A DNA stretch of 64,000 bases. It comes from Notospermus geniculatus. Taxonomy: Eukaryota; Nemertea; Pilidiophora; Heteronemertea; Lineidae. Within the stretch, counting starts at the first letter, position 1. The number at the start of each line of letters is the position of its first letter. The notes beneath the pieces were generated by a model that saw nothing but the letters and a program-made list of their open reading frames with translations, searched no databases and had not been told where the DNA came from. Made by a program: the position numbers and the translations under genes. The stretch covers positions 270,366 through 334,365 of the forward strand of contig NMRB01000111.1 in assembly GCA_002633025.1 (NCBI GenBank), in the 5' to 3' direction. Shown here in pieces: positions 33,906 to 46,000 of the stretch.

Positions 33906-34556
33906 GTAAGTCGTTTTGCTAATTCCCCTTACCCCCCCCCCCATTTTCAACCTTATGTGTAGCCTTCATCCCACTCCTCCCCAGTGTATTTCTTATGCCC
34001 TGCAGCAGAGAATCAACACGGCTTCGGATACCTCTAGCCAGTTCTTTGGTCCTCATTCTGACGGTGTTGTCCGCGGTCCACCCATGGTAGGATTTGCACT
34101 TGGCATAACGTCGTCGGGGTATACGAAGCGGTTTGTCCCTTCCCGATTCCGCTATCCCGAATTCCTGATGCAGCGTCGGACTTTTCCCTCATGGTACGGT
34201 CGGACAGATGAATATCCCCAAAATCTACCCCCCAGAACAGCGAAGAATCGAAGATCTAATCGTTTCTGACCAAATTTAGGGATTAGAAGATAATCGGGTC
34301 TTAGAATAGGCCTACTTACCAGTTGACCCCTTAACAAGCAAGGGTCGAGAATTATTGTCAGCGAACTCAATCAGAGGGGAAACGAATTGAGACGTCAGTG
34401 TCTTCATCCGATTTCTTTTTTATGAATTGTATTTTGTGGAAAAATCTCCGACCAATTCCTCGCGAAATGCCGGGTTTGCCCGAGATTCACCTTAGTGACC
34501 CTTACTCAAGAAACCTTTGGAGTAACATATCCAAGTCTTGTTGAGCCATAAGACAG

Positions 34557-34712
34557 AAAATCGCTTGGACATGGCCCTACTAGCAAGGCGAGCCGCGCCG
34601 CGGCATATACGGAGAAACTTCGCGAACGCTTAGAGAGGGAAGAAAAGGAGAGAAGAAAGAGGAGGCTGCAAGCGAAGAAAGGGGACACACCAGTTAAGGT
34701 TGTACCTAAAGA
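34557..34712 (+). CDS. candidate exon Y (basic helix)
   Basis: After agacag, 156 nt enter and leave in phase 2 and end at donor GA|GTGAGT. The product KASRAAAYTEKLRERLEREE then KERRKRRLQAKKGDTPVKVV is strongly basic and probably helical. No in-frame ATG is present, so it needs an upstream exon; exon X fits in phase. The acceptor tract is weak. Confidence 0.5.
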
Positions 34713-36038
34713 GTGAGTTCGAGAATTATTCTTTTCAGACATCGTTTGGTCAACTCGGTAAACGGAAGATCACTCTGTAACTATACAGTGTCTTGGATAA
34801 CTGGTATGTCTTGCTTCTCCAATACTTCTCTGAATTATACGTTGATCATGAAGTTGACGCGTTCGATCCCACTTGTGGGATATTGAAAGACGGTCGTCGT
34901 TGTTGGCCCTTTCCTGCATGAAAACACTCCACCCGATCCGTTCACTGCCGATGGTGGTTTGTGCGCCTCAGATGCAGGCACTTTTAGATCATGCTAGTTG
35001 TTGACCATTCTTCTGGTCACCTTTAGTGGGATTGGACACGGTTTAAACGCACACATTTAAACCTCACTGCCACGAGCTTGTCGAGCAAAAAATGAAAAAC
35101 ATAATATCAGACCGATAGTATCGTCAATAGTTGTTGTTTTGCCCAGAGCAAAATTTTAAATATGGTATACAGAAGATGTTTCCGAACTTTTTTTCAAGTA
35201 ATCTACCATAAAAGCCCGTAACAATGATAATTTTACATTAAATATAGACATGGCAATTTTAACCGTCTTAACGACACTCCTTTGTATTACCCTGCTTTAC
35301 CACCCATGCACCCACACACAGCACTAAAAAAGCTTGTACAGGCAGCTCTCGTGGTAGGCAAGAGCTAATACGGCTAGGCATTTTGTTAACTTAATGAAGG
35401 TCTCATTCGTCAGCAACGCTGAATGGACTATCCAAATATTTGTCTCAGATAATTGCCTATACTTGCCTATACTTTGCTTCTTACAATGGGTAACTTATTA
35501 GAGGCATATTAAAGAATTACATCACAGTACCAGGAATTTCTTTAGGCCCGTCCGTACGGTCCGATTTTTGTTGGATGACGTTGGACGATGTTGTTACAAG
35601 TCAATGTACCGGTACATTACTTCTAGCCAAACTTAGCCAAGTCTGGCAATGAAAATAACATAGCAACGGAATAGGAATAAAAAGGAAACATTACTTTCGA
35701 CTCGCGTAATTTCTGCTCAGGTTTGCTAGGAATATCGAATGACTTCAAAGGAAAGGACAGATCTACCCCCGAATGTTATCACATCACAACGTATGGTTTT
35801 GTGACATCATCGATAGATCAGGATTTGCCCTCATTGGTTACTTCTGTCTACCGTCTGCTGCTGCGTCTTTGATTCTTGATTACGTGTCACGGTCGTCATC
35901 AAAGTTTACCAAATTCAAGTGTCGTCTGCTGCCTCCTCGGAAATCAACATGGACGCCCTGGAGGGTTGAGAACTCAAGAACTTGTCAGTTTCTGTAACAA
36001 CTTGCTGACAGTGATCTAGGCCTACAGATCGATACTTC
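34713..36038. other. gene-free stretch
   Basis: No supported exon or repeat. Short upstream ATGs (for example at 35,949) read into early stops and may belong to the 5' leader of the 36,039 candidate exon. Confidence 0.5.
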
Positions 36039-36121
36039 ATGGAAACTGAAGCCGAGGTTGCTGCTGTCGCCAAAGCGAGATTGGAAGTTAGGCCTGACAT
36101 GGCAACCTCAACAACGACAAG
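36039..36121 (+). CDS. candidate short first coding exon
   Basis: METEAEVAAVAKARLEVRPD then MATSTTT and donor AG|GTAGGT, leaving phase 2. It would join the kinesin exon at 50,401 as …TTTR-STTEAS. Short and of simple composition, so chance is possible. Confidence 0.4.
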
Positions 36122-36427
36122 GTAGGTTCACAGTTTGATGAATGTTGTAGTCTGCTTCTTATTGCTCTTTCTATACGCCTGTTAGACCATTCCTGCTTCT
36201 GTAATTCAAAGAAAGCAATCAACAAGTGTCTGAGGTTGTACAGTCCTGGACCTGCTGATCGTTTGCCAGCATCCTTGCGACTACATGCTGTACCGTTTTG
36301 GCGCCGTTTATTGCGCATGACACTCCTCAGGGATGTCCAAACACAGTTTTCAGATACGTGGCCCGGATTTGCTGTGAATTCGATTAGATCTGGCCACTGC
36401 TTGGAAGATTCTGCCGCAAAGCTCATG

Positions 36428-36740
36428 TATCGTGTATTGGGCGGAACACATTCTTGTATTGTGTATTGGGACATAAATTCCTTGGAACACATTCTTCTAC
36501 TGTGTATTGGGACATAAATTCCTTGGAATACATTAGTTCTACTGTGTATTGGGACATAAATTCTTTGGAATATTCTTCTATTGTGTATTGGGACACAAAT
36601 TCCTTGGAATACATTCCTGTAATGTGTATTGGGACATAAATTCCTAGAAATACATTCTTATTTATTCCTGGTATTAGGACATAAATTCTTAGGAATGCAT
36701 TCTTGTATTGTGTATTTGGGACATAAATTCTTAGGAATAT
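36428..36740 (+). repeat. minisatellite, about 40-bp unit (tgtgtattgggacataaattc)
   Basis: About eight units of the form tgtgtattgggacataaatt followed by cttggaatacattctt. Unit length varies from about 36 to 44 bp because of small indels. Frames through it are open on both strands but are repeat artefacts. Confidence 0.87.
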
Positions 36741-37481
36741 TTCTGTTCACCAACCAAGACAGCGGAACCAAAGGGTAGCATGCCGGGAAAGGGGGATGAC
36801 GTTTCGAGGAATGTGGCCTCGTCTATCACTGACATCACAACTCTCTTCACAAACAGAACGTTAAATGGGTTGAATTTAACATATAATGTTGGCATGCATG
36901 CAACATATTAAACCTTTAAAATGATTGTAAGGTCACGCAAAATGCATGACGCTATGAGTGGGTTACCGGGGGTACGTAAATTGGTCATTATCCTTGTTTC
37001 GCTGCCGTTGTCAAAGTCTAACATGTTTTAAGCTGATCCGCTTTTGATGAGAACAGAATCTATGATTGAATTCCGTTCTATACGATACCTGTCGATGTAT
37101 TGTCAATTCCTGTGTACCATGGCAACGGATGCAAACTCGATGCTGGATCAGGAGACAGGTTTTGATTGTGGATACCCTTGGGCGATATCACTTAATAAAT
37201 TCATCAATGATTCATCATAACCGGGTCTCCTAATTAGCATTGATGTACGTGCTGTATTGTTTATACAGTACACGGAGTTATTTTAACATCAGAATGTAGC
37301 CTACTGAATGAATTCATACCGTACTTTTACACCTAAGCGGTCACTCAACAATATTCAGGCGCAGCCCCTTCATATGAATAATAGTGGGTGAGCATATAGT
37401 GGTGAGTCGACCAATGACAAGCAGATGTTAGGAACGTTCTAAAATACGACCCACTGTCTTTCTCTTCGTAGGCCTATATAG

Positions 37482-40400
37482 GTGGAAAATGACTGCTGGG
37501 TGTGGATCACCTCTCACACCACCCCAGATTAGTTGTGAAAGCCAATGAAAACAGTACTATTGTCGTCTATTCATCTATCGACGGCCCAGTCTCGGGCTCG
37601 AGTTTAGGTTTCGGTTTTAATAAGCGGACCTGTGACCTCATTTGCATACGGAAATTTTACACTCGGCAATTTCCGATTGTCGTCGGCGAGATCAACGCAT
37701 ATTCAATGATTCCCATTGTGTTATGCAAATTGAGGGTGAGAGGTCACAGACTATGTAATTATACATTTCGACCAATGGGAGTATTTGTTATTGTTTACAT
37801 TTAGCGAACTAAGCATGCTAAGAGAACAGATCACGTTTGTTGTATCCAATTCACATTAAACAAACGATTTTGTGCCCCTTTTTTTGGCGAGTAACTTCTG
37901 ATGTGAAGTGGAAAGAAGTAGTCATTGAGGTACAAGGAATCATATATAAAAGACACTGCTCTGGTGGAAGACAATATATGCAGCACGTGAAGTCGGGCAG
38001 GCCGCGCCGTATGGGATGACACCTAGTGTCACCGAAGAGAATTTGGCCTACTTGACCCAAACTGCATGGCTGGTGCTAAAATCCCAACACACCAACTAAA
38101 TCTGCTAATAATTAAGTTAGACATTTGGCCGTGTCTCTGCCTTCATTGATAACTAAGAGGTGGAAAATGACTGCTGGGTGTGGATCACCTCTCACACCAC
38201 CCCAGATTAGTTGTGAAAGCCAATGAAAACAGTACTATTGTCGTCTATTCATCTATCGACGGCCCAGTCTCGGGCTCGAGTTTAGGTTTCAGTTTTATCA
38301 TAAGCGGACCTGTGACCTCATTTGCATACGGAAATTTTACACTCGGCAATTTCCGATTGTCGTCGGCGAGATCGACGCAGATTCAATGAATTCCCATTGT
38401 GTTATGCAGATTGAGGGTGAGAGGTCAGACTATATAATCACATTTCGACCAATGGGAGTATTTGTTATTGTTTACAAATTTACAAATTCAAATTAGCGAC
38501 TTACATTTAGCGAACTAAGAGAATAGAGCACGTTTGTTGTATCCATTCACATAACAAACGATTTTGTGTCCCTTTTTTGGGCGAGTAACTTCTGATGTGA
38601 AGTGGAAAGAAGTAGTCATTGAGGTACCGGTACAGGGAATCATAAAAGACACTGCTGGTGGATGAGAGACAATGCAACACGTGAAGTCGGGCAGGCCGCG
38701 CCGTATGGGATGACACCTAGTGTCACCGAAGAGAATTTGGCCTACTTGACCCAAACTGCATGGCTGGTGCTAAAATCCCAACACACCAACTAAATCTGCT
38801 AATAAAGTTAGACATTTGGCCGTGTCTCCGCCTTCATTGAACTATAGAGGTTGAAAATGACTGCTGGGTGTGGATCACCTCTCATCTCATCACACCACCC
38901 CAGATTAATTATTAGTTGTGAAAGCCAATGAAAACAGTACTTTTGTCGTCTATTCATCTATCGACGGCCCAGTCTCGGGCTCGAGTTTAGGTTTCAGTTT
39001 TATCATAAGCGGACCTGTGACCTCATTTGCATACGGAAATTTTACACTCGGCAATTTCCGATTGTCGTCGGCGAGATCGACGCAGATTCAATGAATTCCC
39101 ATTGTGTTATGCAGATTGAGGGTGAGAGGTCAGACTATATATAATTACATTTCGACCAATGGGAGTTGTTATTGTTTACATTTAGCGAACTAAGAGAATA
39201 GAGCACGTTTGTTGTATCCATTCACGTAACAAACGATTTTGTGTCCCTTTTTTGGGCAAGTAACTTCTGATGTGAAGTGGAAGAAGTACAGTCATTGAGG
39301 TACAAGGAATCATAAAAGACACTGCTGGTGGATGAGAGACAATGCAGCACGTGAAGTCGGGCAGGCCGCGCCGTATGGGATGACACCTAGTGTCACCGAA
39401 GAGAATTTGGCCTACTTGACCCAAACTACATGGCTGGTGCTAAAATCCCAACACACCAACTAAATCTGCTAATAAGTTAGACATTTGGCCGTGTCTCTGC
39501 CTTCATTGAACTATAGAGGTGGAAAATGACTGCTGGGTGTGGATCACCTCTCATCACACCACCCCAGATTATTAGTTGTGAAAGCCAATGAAAACAGTAC
39601 TTTTGTCGTCTATTCATCTATCGACGGCCCAGTCTCGGGCTCGAGTTTAGGTTTCGGTTTTATAATAAGCGGACCTGTGACCTCATTTGCATACGGAAAT
39701 TTTACACTCGGCAATTTCCGATTGTCGTCGGCGAGATCAACGCAGATTCAATGAATTCCCATTGTGTTATTCAAATTGGGGGTGAGAGGTCAGACTATAA
39801 TTACATTTCGACCAATGGGAGTATTTGTTATTGTTTACATTTAGCGAACTAAGAGAATAGAGCACGTTTGTTGTATCCATTCACACAACAAACGATTTTG
39901 TGTCCCTTTTTTGGCGAGTAACTTCTGATGTGAAGTGGAAAGAAGTAGTCATTGAGGTACAAGGAATCATAAAAGACACTGCTCTGGTGGATGAGAGACA
40001 ATGCATGCAACACGTGAAGTCGGGCAGGCCGCGCCGTATGGGATGACACCTAGTGTCACCGAAGAGAATTTGGCCTACTTGACCCAAACTGCATGGCTGG
40101 TGCTAAAATCCCAACACACCAAGGCCGTGTTCGGAAATAAGCTTCCCCGAGGAAATTTCTTCCCCGAGCTTCGGGGAATGTGAGCATGCCCAGTAAAGGC
40201 GAAATTCCGAACGATATTTGCTCTTCCTCGGGGAAAGGTACTACTGTGGGTTGCTGGCGTGAAATGTTCCACGTTTAGCCAATCAGCATGTCGGATTGGA
40301 AAGAAAACGAAATGCAAATACAAATTACAAATTACAAATTAGTTTATTGCACCTTGAAATTTACAAATTTCATCAGCAGAAATTACAATAAACTTGTGTG

Positions 40401-40649
40401 CATATAGTTAAGGTTATCCCCGGTCCGGATGACTCTCCAGAAATGCATGCCGGGAGTTTCCCCAAGTGAGCGACTCGGCGAGTCGCTCACTTCGGCCAGG
40501 CTCGAGGAAGCCTTGGCAGCCTTCCAAATACCTTACCGAACGCTCTCCCGCTTCCCCGAGCCTCCCCGAGGAAGCTCTCCGAACACGCTAAAACTAAATC
40601 TGCTAATAAGTTAGACATTTGGCCGTGTCTCCGCCTTCATTGATAACTA
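37482..40649 (+). repeat. tandem array of four 0.67-0.69-kb units
   Basis: Units start at 37,482, 38,158, 38,848 and 39,517 with ggtggaaaatgactgctggg (one variant ttg) and end with ttggccgtgtctccgccttc and attga(t)aactata. The first unit is missing part of its head. Divergence is low, mostly short indels. Each unit carries cctcatttgcatacgg (an ATTTGCAT octamer), gaccaatgggag (CCAAT), tattgtttaca and the near-palindrome gacacctagtgtc. Small open frames recur in each but shift between units, so they are not coding. I checked for the known ends of U1, U2, U4, U5, U6, 5S and tRNAs by eye and saw none. Confidence 0.92.
40123..40592. mobile_element. terminal-inverted-repeat element inserted in the fourth array unit
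   Basis: It interrupts the unit between ccaacacaccaa and ctaaatctgc, which are adjacent in the other units. Ends: ggccgtgttcggaaataagc with ttccccgagg, and ccccgaggaagctctccgaa then cacgc, inverted copies with mismatches. The element must be younger than the array unit it sits in. The interior includes repeated caaattacaaatta. Confidence 0.82.
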
Positions 40650-40885
40650 TACTTCATTTTGTTTGCTTGTACTTTTTGTCCACTCCGTTCGGGCAAGGCC
40701 TTAAGCTCCAGAGATTCCAATTCCAGCTTATACAATCAACGTTCAGACAATGCCTCAAGACAATAAACAGTTAATTTACGAATGGACTGTTTTCTTTTGT
40801 ATAAGGTCTAGCATTAGCCTACATAAGTGTTTTCAATGATCATCGCAAAGTTGATTAGGTCACTGAACGAACCTACTACGGATAC

Positions 40886-41985
40886 CGGTATACTTTATCC
40901 TCGCCTCTAAGAGTTCAGTCATTAATGTCCAGAAAGTGACACCTTCTAGGTAAGTGTAGGCATTGCCAGGTCATTGTGAGTACAATATTCCAACAAACTT
41001 CTTCGTTCTGATTGGTCGAACAAAGAACGAAGCACCGGCGCCAATTATGGAATGGAGCATTAGAGTACTCTGGACTGACCTCTTATGCAGCTATCAAGTT
41101 TAGCCCGGACCACCCCCCCTCAGGCATCGTCGTTCACTCGACGCCAAAATTCGTCGAGTCCCCAGTATTAAGATTTTATCTTTTGGTCGAATCCCCAACT
41201 AGCAATATTTTTGCGGCAGTCGTATTTGCGCCGAGTACCTTCACACACGAATACTTGCGCGCGCGAGTGCCCGACCGGACCAAACAGGAACAATGACTTT
41301 GTCGAATCGCCGTCGATAGACTGACGATCGATAACTTCCGGCGGCGGGAGATGAACACGTGATCACTCCACAACAAAAATGGCGGACGGAGGATCACATT
41401 CGGAACTTCCGAAGGCAACTGCACGGCAATTTCCGTGACAACTCGCGCTGCCCAGTGGACAGATGAGCAGTTCGCCTCAGGTCGTTCCGAATGGGAGGTT
41501 CAGTGAGAAGGTATGGAGTGCGATGAGAGTAAAAAAGTCTGCGTAGGCCTCCACTTATTTAAGGAGCGTGCATGACCAAGAAGGATTGACGATCCATCTT
41601 CTTCATTCTGGCGGGTCAGATCTGCATAAATTGTGAGTGACCAGGCATGCAATGAAGGGGCAACTGAGGCCACAATGTCTAACATATAAAATGCAAAAAA
41701 TCATATTTTTCTAACTTTGGTAGGCCTACGGCAGGCAATGTCGAGTTTGGAGCGAGTCCCGGCCACCTGTGCCACACACTTTTAGGGAACAACTAGTGCC
41801 CCACGCACACTATTTTGCCCTGAAGTGAATCCCCACCTGATACATTTTATAGTAGTGGCGTATCCATGTCGAGTCCCCCACTTCCAAAATACTGCAGACT
41901 GGCGAGTTAGTGTCGAGTGCCTGAGGAGGGGGGGTCCGGGATTAACTTGATAGCTGCATTAGAGGCGAGGATAAAGTATATAGTA
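40886..41985. mobile_element. 1.1-kb element with split inverted repeats
   Basis: Outer arms: tatactttatcctcgcctct (about 40,889) with agaggcgaggataaagtata (about 41,963). Inner arms: cagctatcaagtttagcccg (about 41,087) with gggattaacttgatagctg (about 41,938), and ccccctcaggc with gcctgaggaggggg. The two arm pairs are 180 bp apart on the left but adjacent on the right, so DNA was inserted in the left arm or lost from the right. No transposase. Confidence 0.7.
41379..41510 (+). promoter_or_regulatory. possible start-site region (aaaATGGCGGA motif) and small exon
   Basis: caaaaatggcggacgg matches the YY1-type element often found at 5' ends of animal genes. Downstream an ATG at 41,463 opens MSSSPQVVPNGRFSEK to a donor AAG|GTATGG in phase 0. 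It lies inside the inverted-repeat element and I found no phase-matched next exon, so this stays weak. Confidence 0.3.
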
Positions 41986-42510
41986 CATCTAGGCACTCCC
42001 TATACCTCCCAGTCAGTTGTCGAGGGGACTATCTTCCTTGCACAAAAAATGTCTCTTGTCGGGTGTTCATATCGTTGAATTGGCCTCACGGAGGCAAAAT
42101 GTAGTTGATGTCTTTTACAAAGATTTCGTCATTTTTCATCAGTACAAATGGTAGAAAATCTATCTCTGCCTGTAAGCATTAGCATGGGCTTGGAATACGT
42201 GGTGAGGTACGCCTGGCAATTTTCTGGTTGGGTGACGACAGGTCACAGAAGTCGATGATTAGGTGGTTAATGGTCGAAAATATTATGATTCCATATTTTC
42301 AGTTTGGAATATTTAATAGAACTGTTGTACACAAATTCATTGAATCAATTTGCAGGAAATAAAACTTTATCATCTCCTGAAGGCTATCAATCCTTTGAAT
42401 TGGTATGATATGACTTGGCAATTTAATGGAATCTTAGCCAAGAAAACGGTTGGAATAAGGTTTGCCATGCACTTGGGAACAAGCATTTGCCTTGGAACAT
42501 AGGTATAGGG

Positions 42511-43091
42511 ATGAGTAAATTCGAATACAGACCGATCGGTTACAAGGATTTATTAGAGAAAGAAAAAAGTCGCAGGGTCAACAAAGTGCGGCGATGGAGA
42601 CGAAAGAAGGAGGACTATCACCCCAGCCCAAGGAAGCAGACCTTGGAGGAGAGGGGCCTTGTGACACGCCTCAGACAACATGTCGACAATCAACCTCAGC
42701 GGACGCTGCGACGGCAAGAAAATACGAATGAAAATGACCTCGACCTTGGATACTACCTTTCAAGGTCATACCGCAACGCACCAAGGGTCAAGGACAAACT
42801 GGAACGTCGCGACGAAGTTGGTCCCTATCGACAGTTTTTCGTAGAGAACGATGCGGACCTCGAGGAGTATGTCACTAGAGCATTCCCTGGTTCTCCCAGA
42901 CGTCAACTGGCCAGGACAACGGCGAGACGGACGCCGACAGTCAGAGAATGGAAGCAGCAACTACCATCGAGGATTCCCCGGCCGATCACGAAGAAGAGGC
43001 AGGAGGTCAGAGAGGATGCTCCAAGGCCGCCGAAGAAGGTCAAGTTACAAGAATATATAACACCGGAGTATATGTATTGGGTTCAATTAAG
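42511..43091 (+). CDS. candidate exon Z, basic protein with an internal repeat
   Basis: ATG 42,511 opens 193 codons ending at donor AG|GTATGC (phase 2). It begins MSKFEYRPIGYKDLLEKEKS, then R- and K-rich sequence. The pattern E-N-D-x-D-L-x2-Y-x-[ST]-R-[SA]-[YF]-x2-[AS]-P-R occurs twice (about residues 79-98 and 111-130: DLGYYLSRSYRNAPR and DLEEYVTRAFPGSPR). PRPPKKVKL looks like a nuclear localisation signal. Family not recognised. The exit phase would suit the kinesin exon at 50,401; it may instead be its own gene. The frame is also open upstream as far as 42,487. Confidence 0.65.
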
Positions 43092-46000
43092 GTATGCTTC
43101 TCACCCATCATCTCCATAAAAAAGGCCCTATAGGCAAATAAGTCCATGAGACGAAATCAGCGTGGGCGTTCCGTATTCGTGAGTACAATTAAGCCCATAG
43201 CCTCTACAGTGGAGCCTCCCATAGTGCACACCTCTGCCAAGAGACCACCTTTCTATTAAAAACACCAAATTTCAGTCCCAATCAGGTCATTCCTATTCAT
43301 TTTGACCTCAGCCATCAGGAAGATCTCAAATAAGGACAACTTCCGGTCAGTCGCGAAGGTGTTCTTGATAGAGAGTTCAGTGTAAGTTAGCTCGATAGCA
43401 GGTGTGAAAGGAATCCAAGTCCCCCTGGAATCAAAGTCCGGTCTTATTGTTAGCGAGTGATTAGAATATAAGGCCAGAGAGACCATGACCATTCGAATAT
43501 AACTTTACAATAGCGGGCTATTGTTTGGCGTATCTGCATTCTTAGGATGCTGATTCCTGTCACACCTTTTCGAAAACCGTAAGTAATGATCAGAAAGACC
43601 GACATGTGGTGTCTCCTATTGTCATAGAAGACCGCTTTCTGTTGCTTTTCGTTGTCATAAAACGGCTCAAAATCTACTTCCGTTTCTTGGCAATGGTAAC
43701 CAGATTGTTGGCATTAAACGTTACTGCTAAATGCAACTGCAAACAGCACACATTGAGACTGACGTAACACCTACAGACATCGACTACAAGTTGATGGAAC
43801 ATACCACGACGATTTACTCAACGCACTTTATACACCAAAATGCCCTCCGGTTGTTATGTCTTAGCTAAACATTGACAACAGCACTATTGAAATGGTAATG
43901 GAAAAACGTTTTTAATGTATTTCTACACAAAATATGTGTGTGGTTTATGGTATGGCCAAGGATAACAATGATAGTACAGGGTCGAATGAATGATAGAAGC
44001 TCTCTCATCTGCCGCTTGTGATTGGTGTTGATATTTGAAACATGGTGCACTGTCTTCGCCGACATTGATCTGTGCCAAGAGTTCCAATTGTTTGGATTTA
44101 ATGGCGCTCTCAGAGGAACAATCTTTCATGACTGTTTGTCAACATTCGATCAGCGACCATACGGTACTGGAATTATCACTGGATGATATTTGGGATGACC
44201 GGCGTCCGTAAAGAAGCTGTCGACGACCATCGATGGAATTAGCCAACCTTGATAATGCAAAGGAAGGGAGTGAGTGAAGTCTTTGGCCCGTTGATCTTCA
44301 ATTGACTACACCAGAACACGTTTATTATCGGCATAAATCATTCCAAACTTTGGTCAAGTTGAAAGAAAGACAAACGATGCGTGGGCAATTACTCAGGACT
44401 GAATGAAAGGCCCACGCATGGTGGGTAAAGTCAGTGGAGGACAACACTAGGCCTAGGAATACTACGGTCTTCTACGTTTTAGGGACAAGTATGCAGTTAC
44501 TGTATACACTTGCCAAAAAATATACCGGTACCAAATTTTGATTCGTAAATGGTTCGAGCGTTGCTTCTCTAAAAGCAGTTCGTACAAAGGCCTACAGTGG
44601 TGGAGCATTTCATTCTAGGACTTTGATCGGGGTGGACAGTGAGTGCGCTGAGATCAGTGATGGCCGAATTTGTCGCTGACAGGAAGAACTCTACAAATCG
44701 TAAAGGTTTGGAGAAAGAGCAAACCATGTGACACTTGTAAATGTCGAAGAATTTTGTGACCACAACCAATCCAACATGATGTTCGCACGTTCACCACGGT
44801 TTGAATCAGCCACGAGTCTCAAATCTCTTCGTTCAATCAGCAGTTTCCAGAGGTAAGGACACCCAGTTCACACATTTTGGTCCAAACCCGTGACGCTGTG
44901 TCGAGAAAATGGTCGTCGGGGGGGGGGGCACAAATAAAGTCCATCATGACCAATCTCTCGGACATTTTACCCCGGGCTCTTTGAGAGGCGTCCTATACCC
45001 CAGACGACCAGAGATGGCTCATTGAGTACCAATTCCTGGCACTCAGTGGTTGAGCCAAGAATGTCCCGCGTCTGAAGACATTGTGGCGTAGGGTGCGCTT
45101 ACTGGGGATCGAGGGGGCTACGCTTAGTGGGGGCGGGTGGTGGGGACGACGTACGCTTACTGGGGGAGGGGACATGCGAAAGTGTGTTCTCCTAAATCAA
45201 TTTTGTTCGTCGTGGAACGTCAAGCAGGCATCGCACGCACTCTTCGGCACGCGGTTTGCCTTCACAGTCCTAGGCGTACTTATCTGCTTCACACAGGTTG
45301 TAGGCCTATTTGTTTTGGCAAATTGACGTATGTTTTGCCACTGGAGTATTTGTAAACAATCTTCCTATGCAATGAATTTATTTGGAGTAATGGGGGAATA
45401 TGTATTTACTTCCATTCTACTGTTGTCGTGCATGTGCCGTGGCATGTTCTGAATGCGACACAGGCCGCTGCTGCGATATTTCCATAAACTCGTTGGAACC
45501 GCAATCTCACTTCATTGACCGTAAAACGGAAGTTCATCTGATGCTGTCCATTTAACCAGAACGCCAATGAAAGTTACCCACTGAATCGTCAACACCTTTG
45601 TCTTGTATCTTTCTTCGTTATTGGTGCAGTGCTGACAGGTGTCAGCGGTTTCCAATAGTTCAGCACAATTCCTGTTTTCGAGGATGGCGGATTTGAAACT
45701 CTATGAGTCTTTAGAGGCCACATATTTGCGGATTAAGCGACACCTTAATCCTTGACAAACAATATACAGGGGACACCAGGAAGACGGAGGTATTAGATTC
45801 TGTCACACCCGCTGTAGGCCTACCTCCGATTGATATCCCGAATAGAATCTACGCCCATCAATCGGCCGTTGTTCTGACTTGGTCTTAAATTGGCCTTTGT
45901 CTATGTTTACATACTTGGCCTGATATTTAGTGCCATGGACATATCATCTTATTTGATTCGTCCTCTTTGAATAAACTTGACCCAAGGCGGTGTGTTTATG

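Noticed and set aside
36236-36639. Repeat-containing open frames on both strands
   Set aside because: By-product of the 40-bp minisatellite; unit length is not a constant multiple of three.
37502-40183. Recurring 60-80-codon frames in the 0.68-kb array (MDHLSHHPRL… and MGQVGQILFG…)
   Set aside because: They repeat only because the DNA does; indels shift or truncate them from unit to unit.
45683-45755. ATGGCGGATTTG start-like sequence with a 23-codon frame
   Set aside because: Ends at TGA without a usable donor before it.
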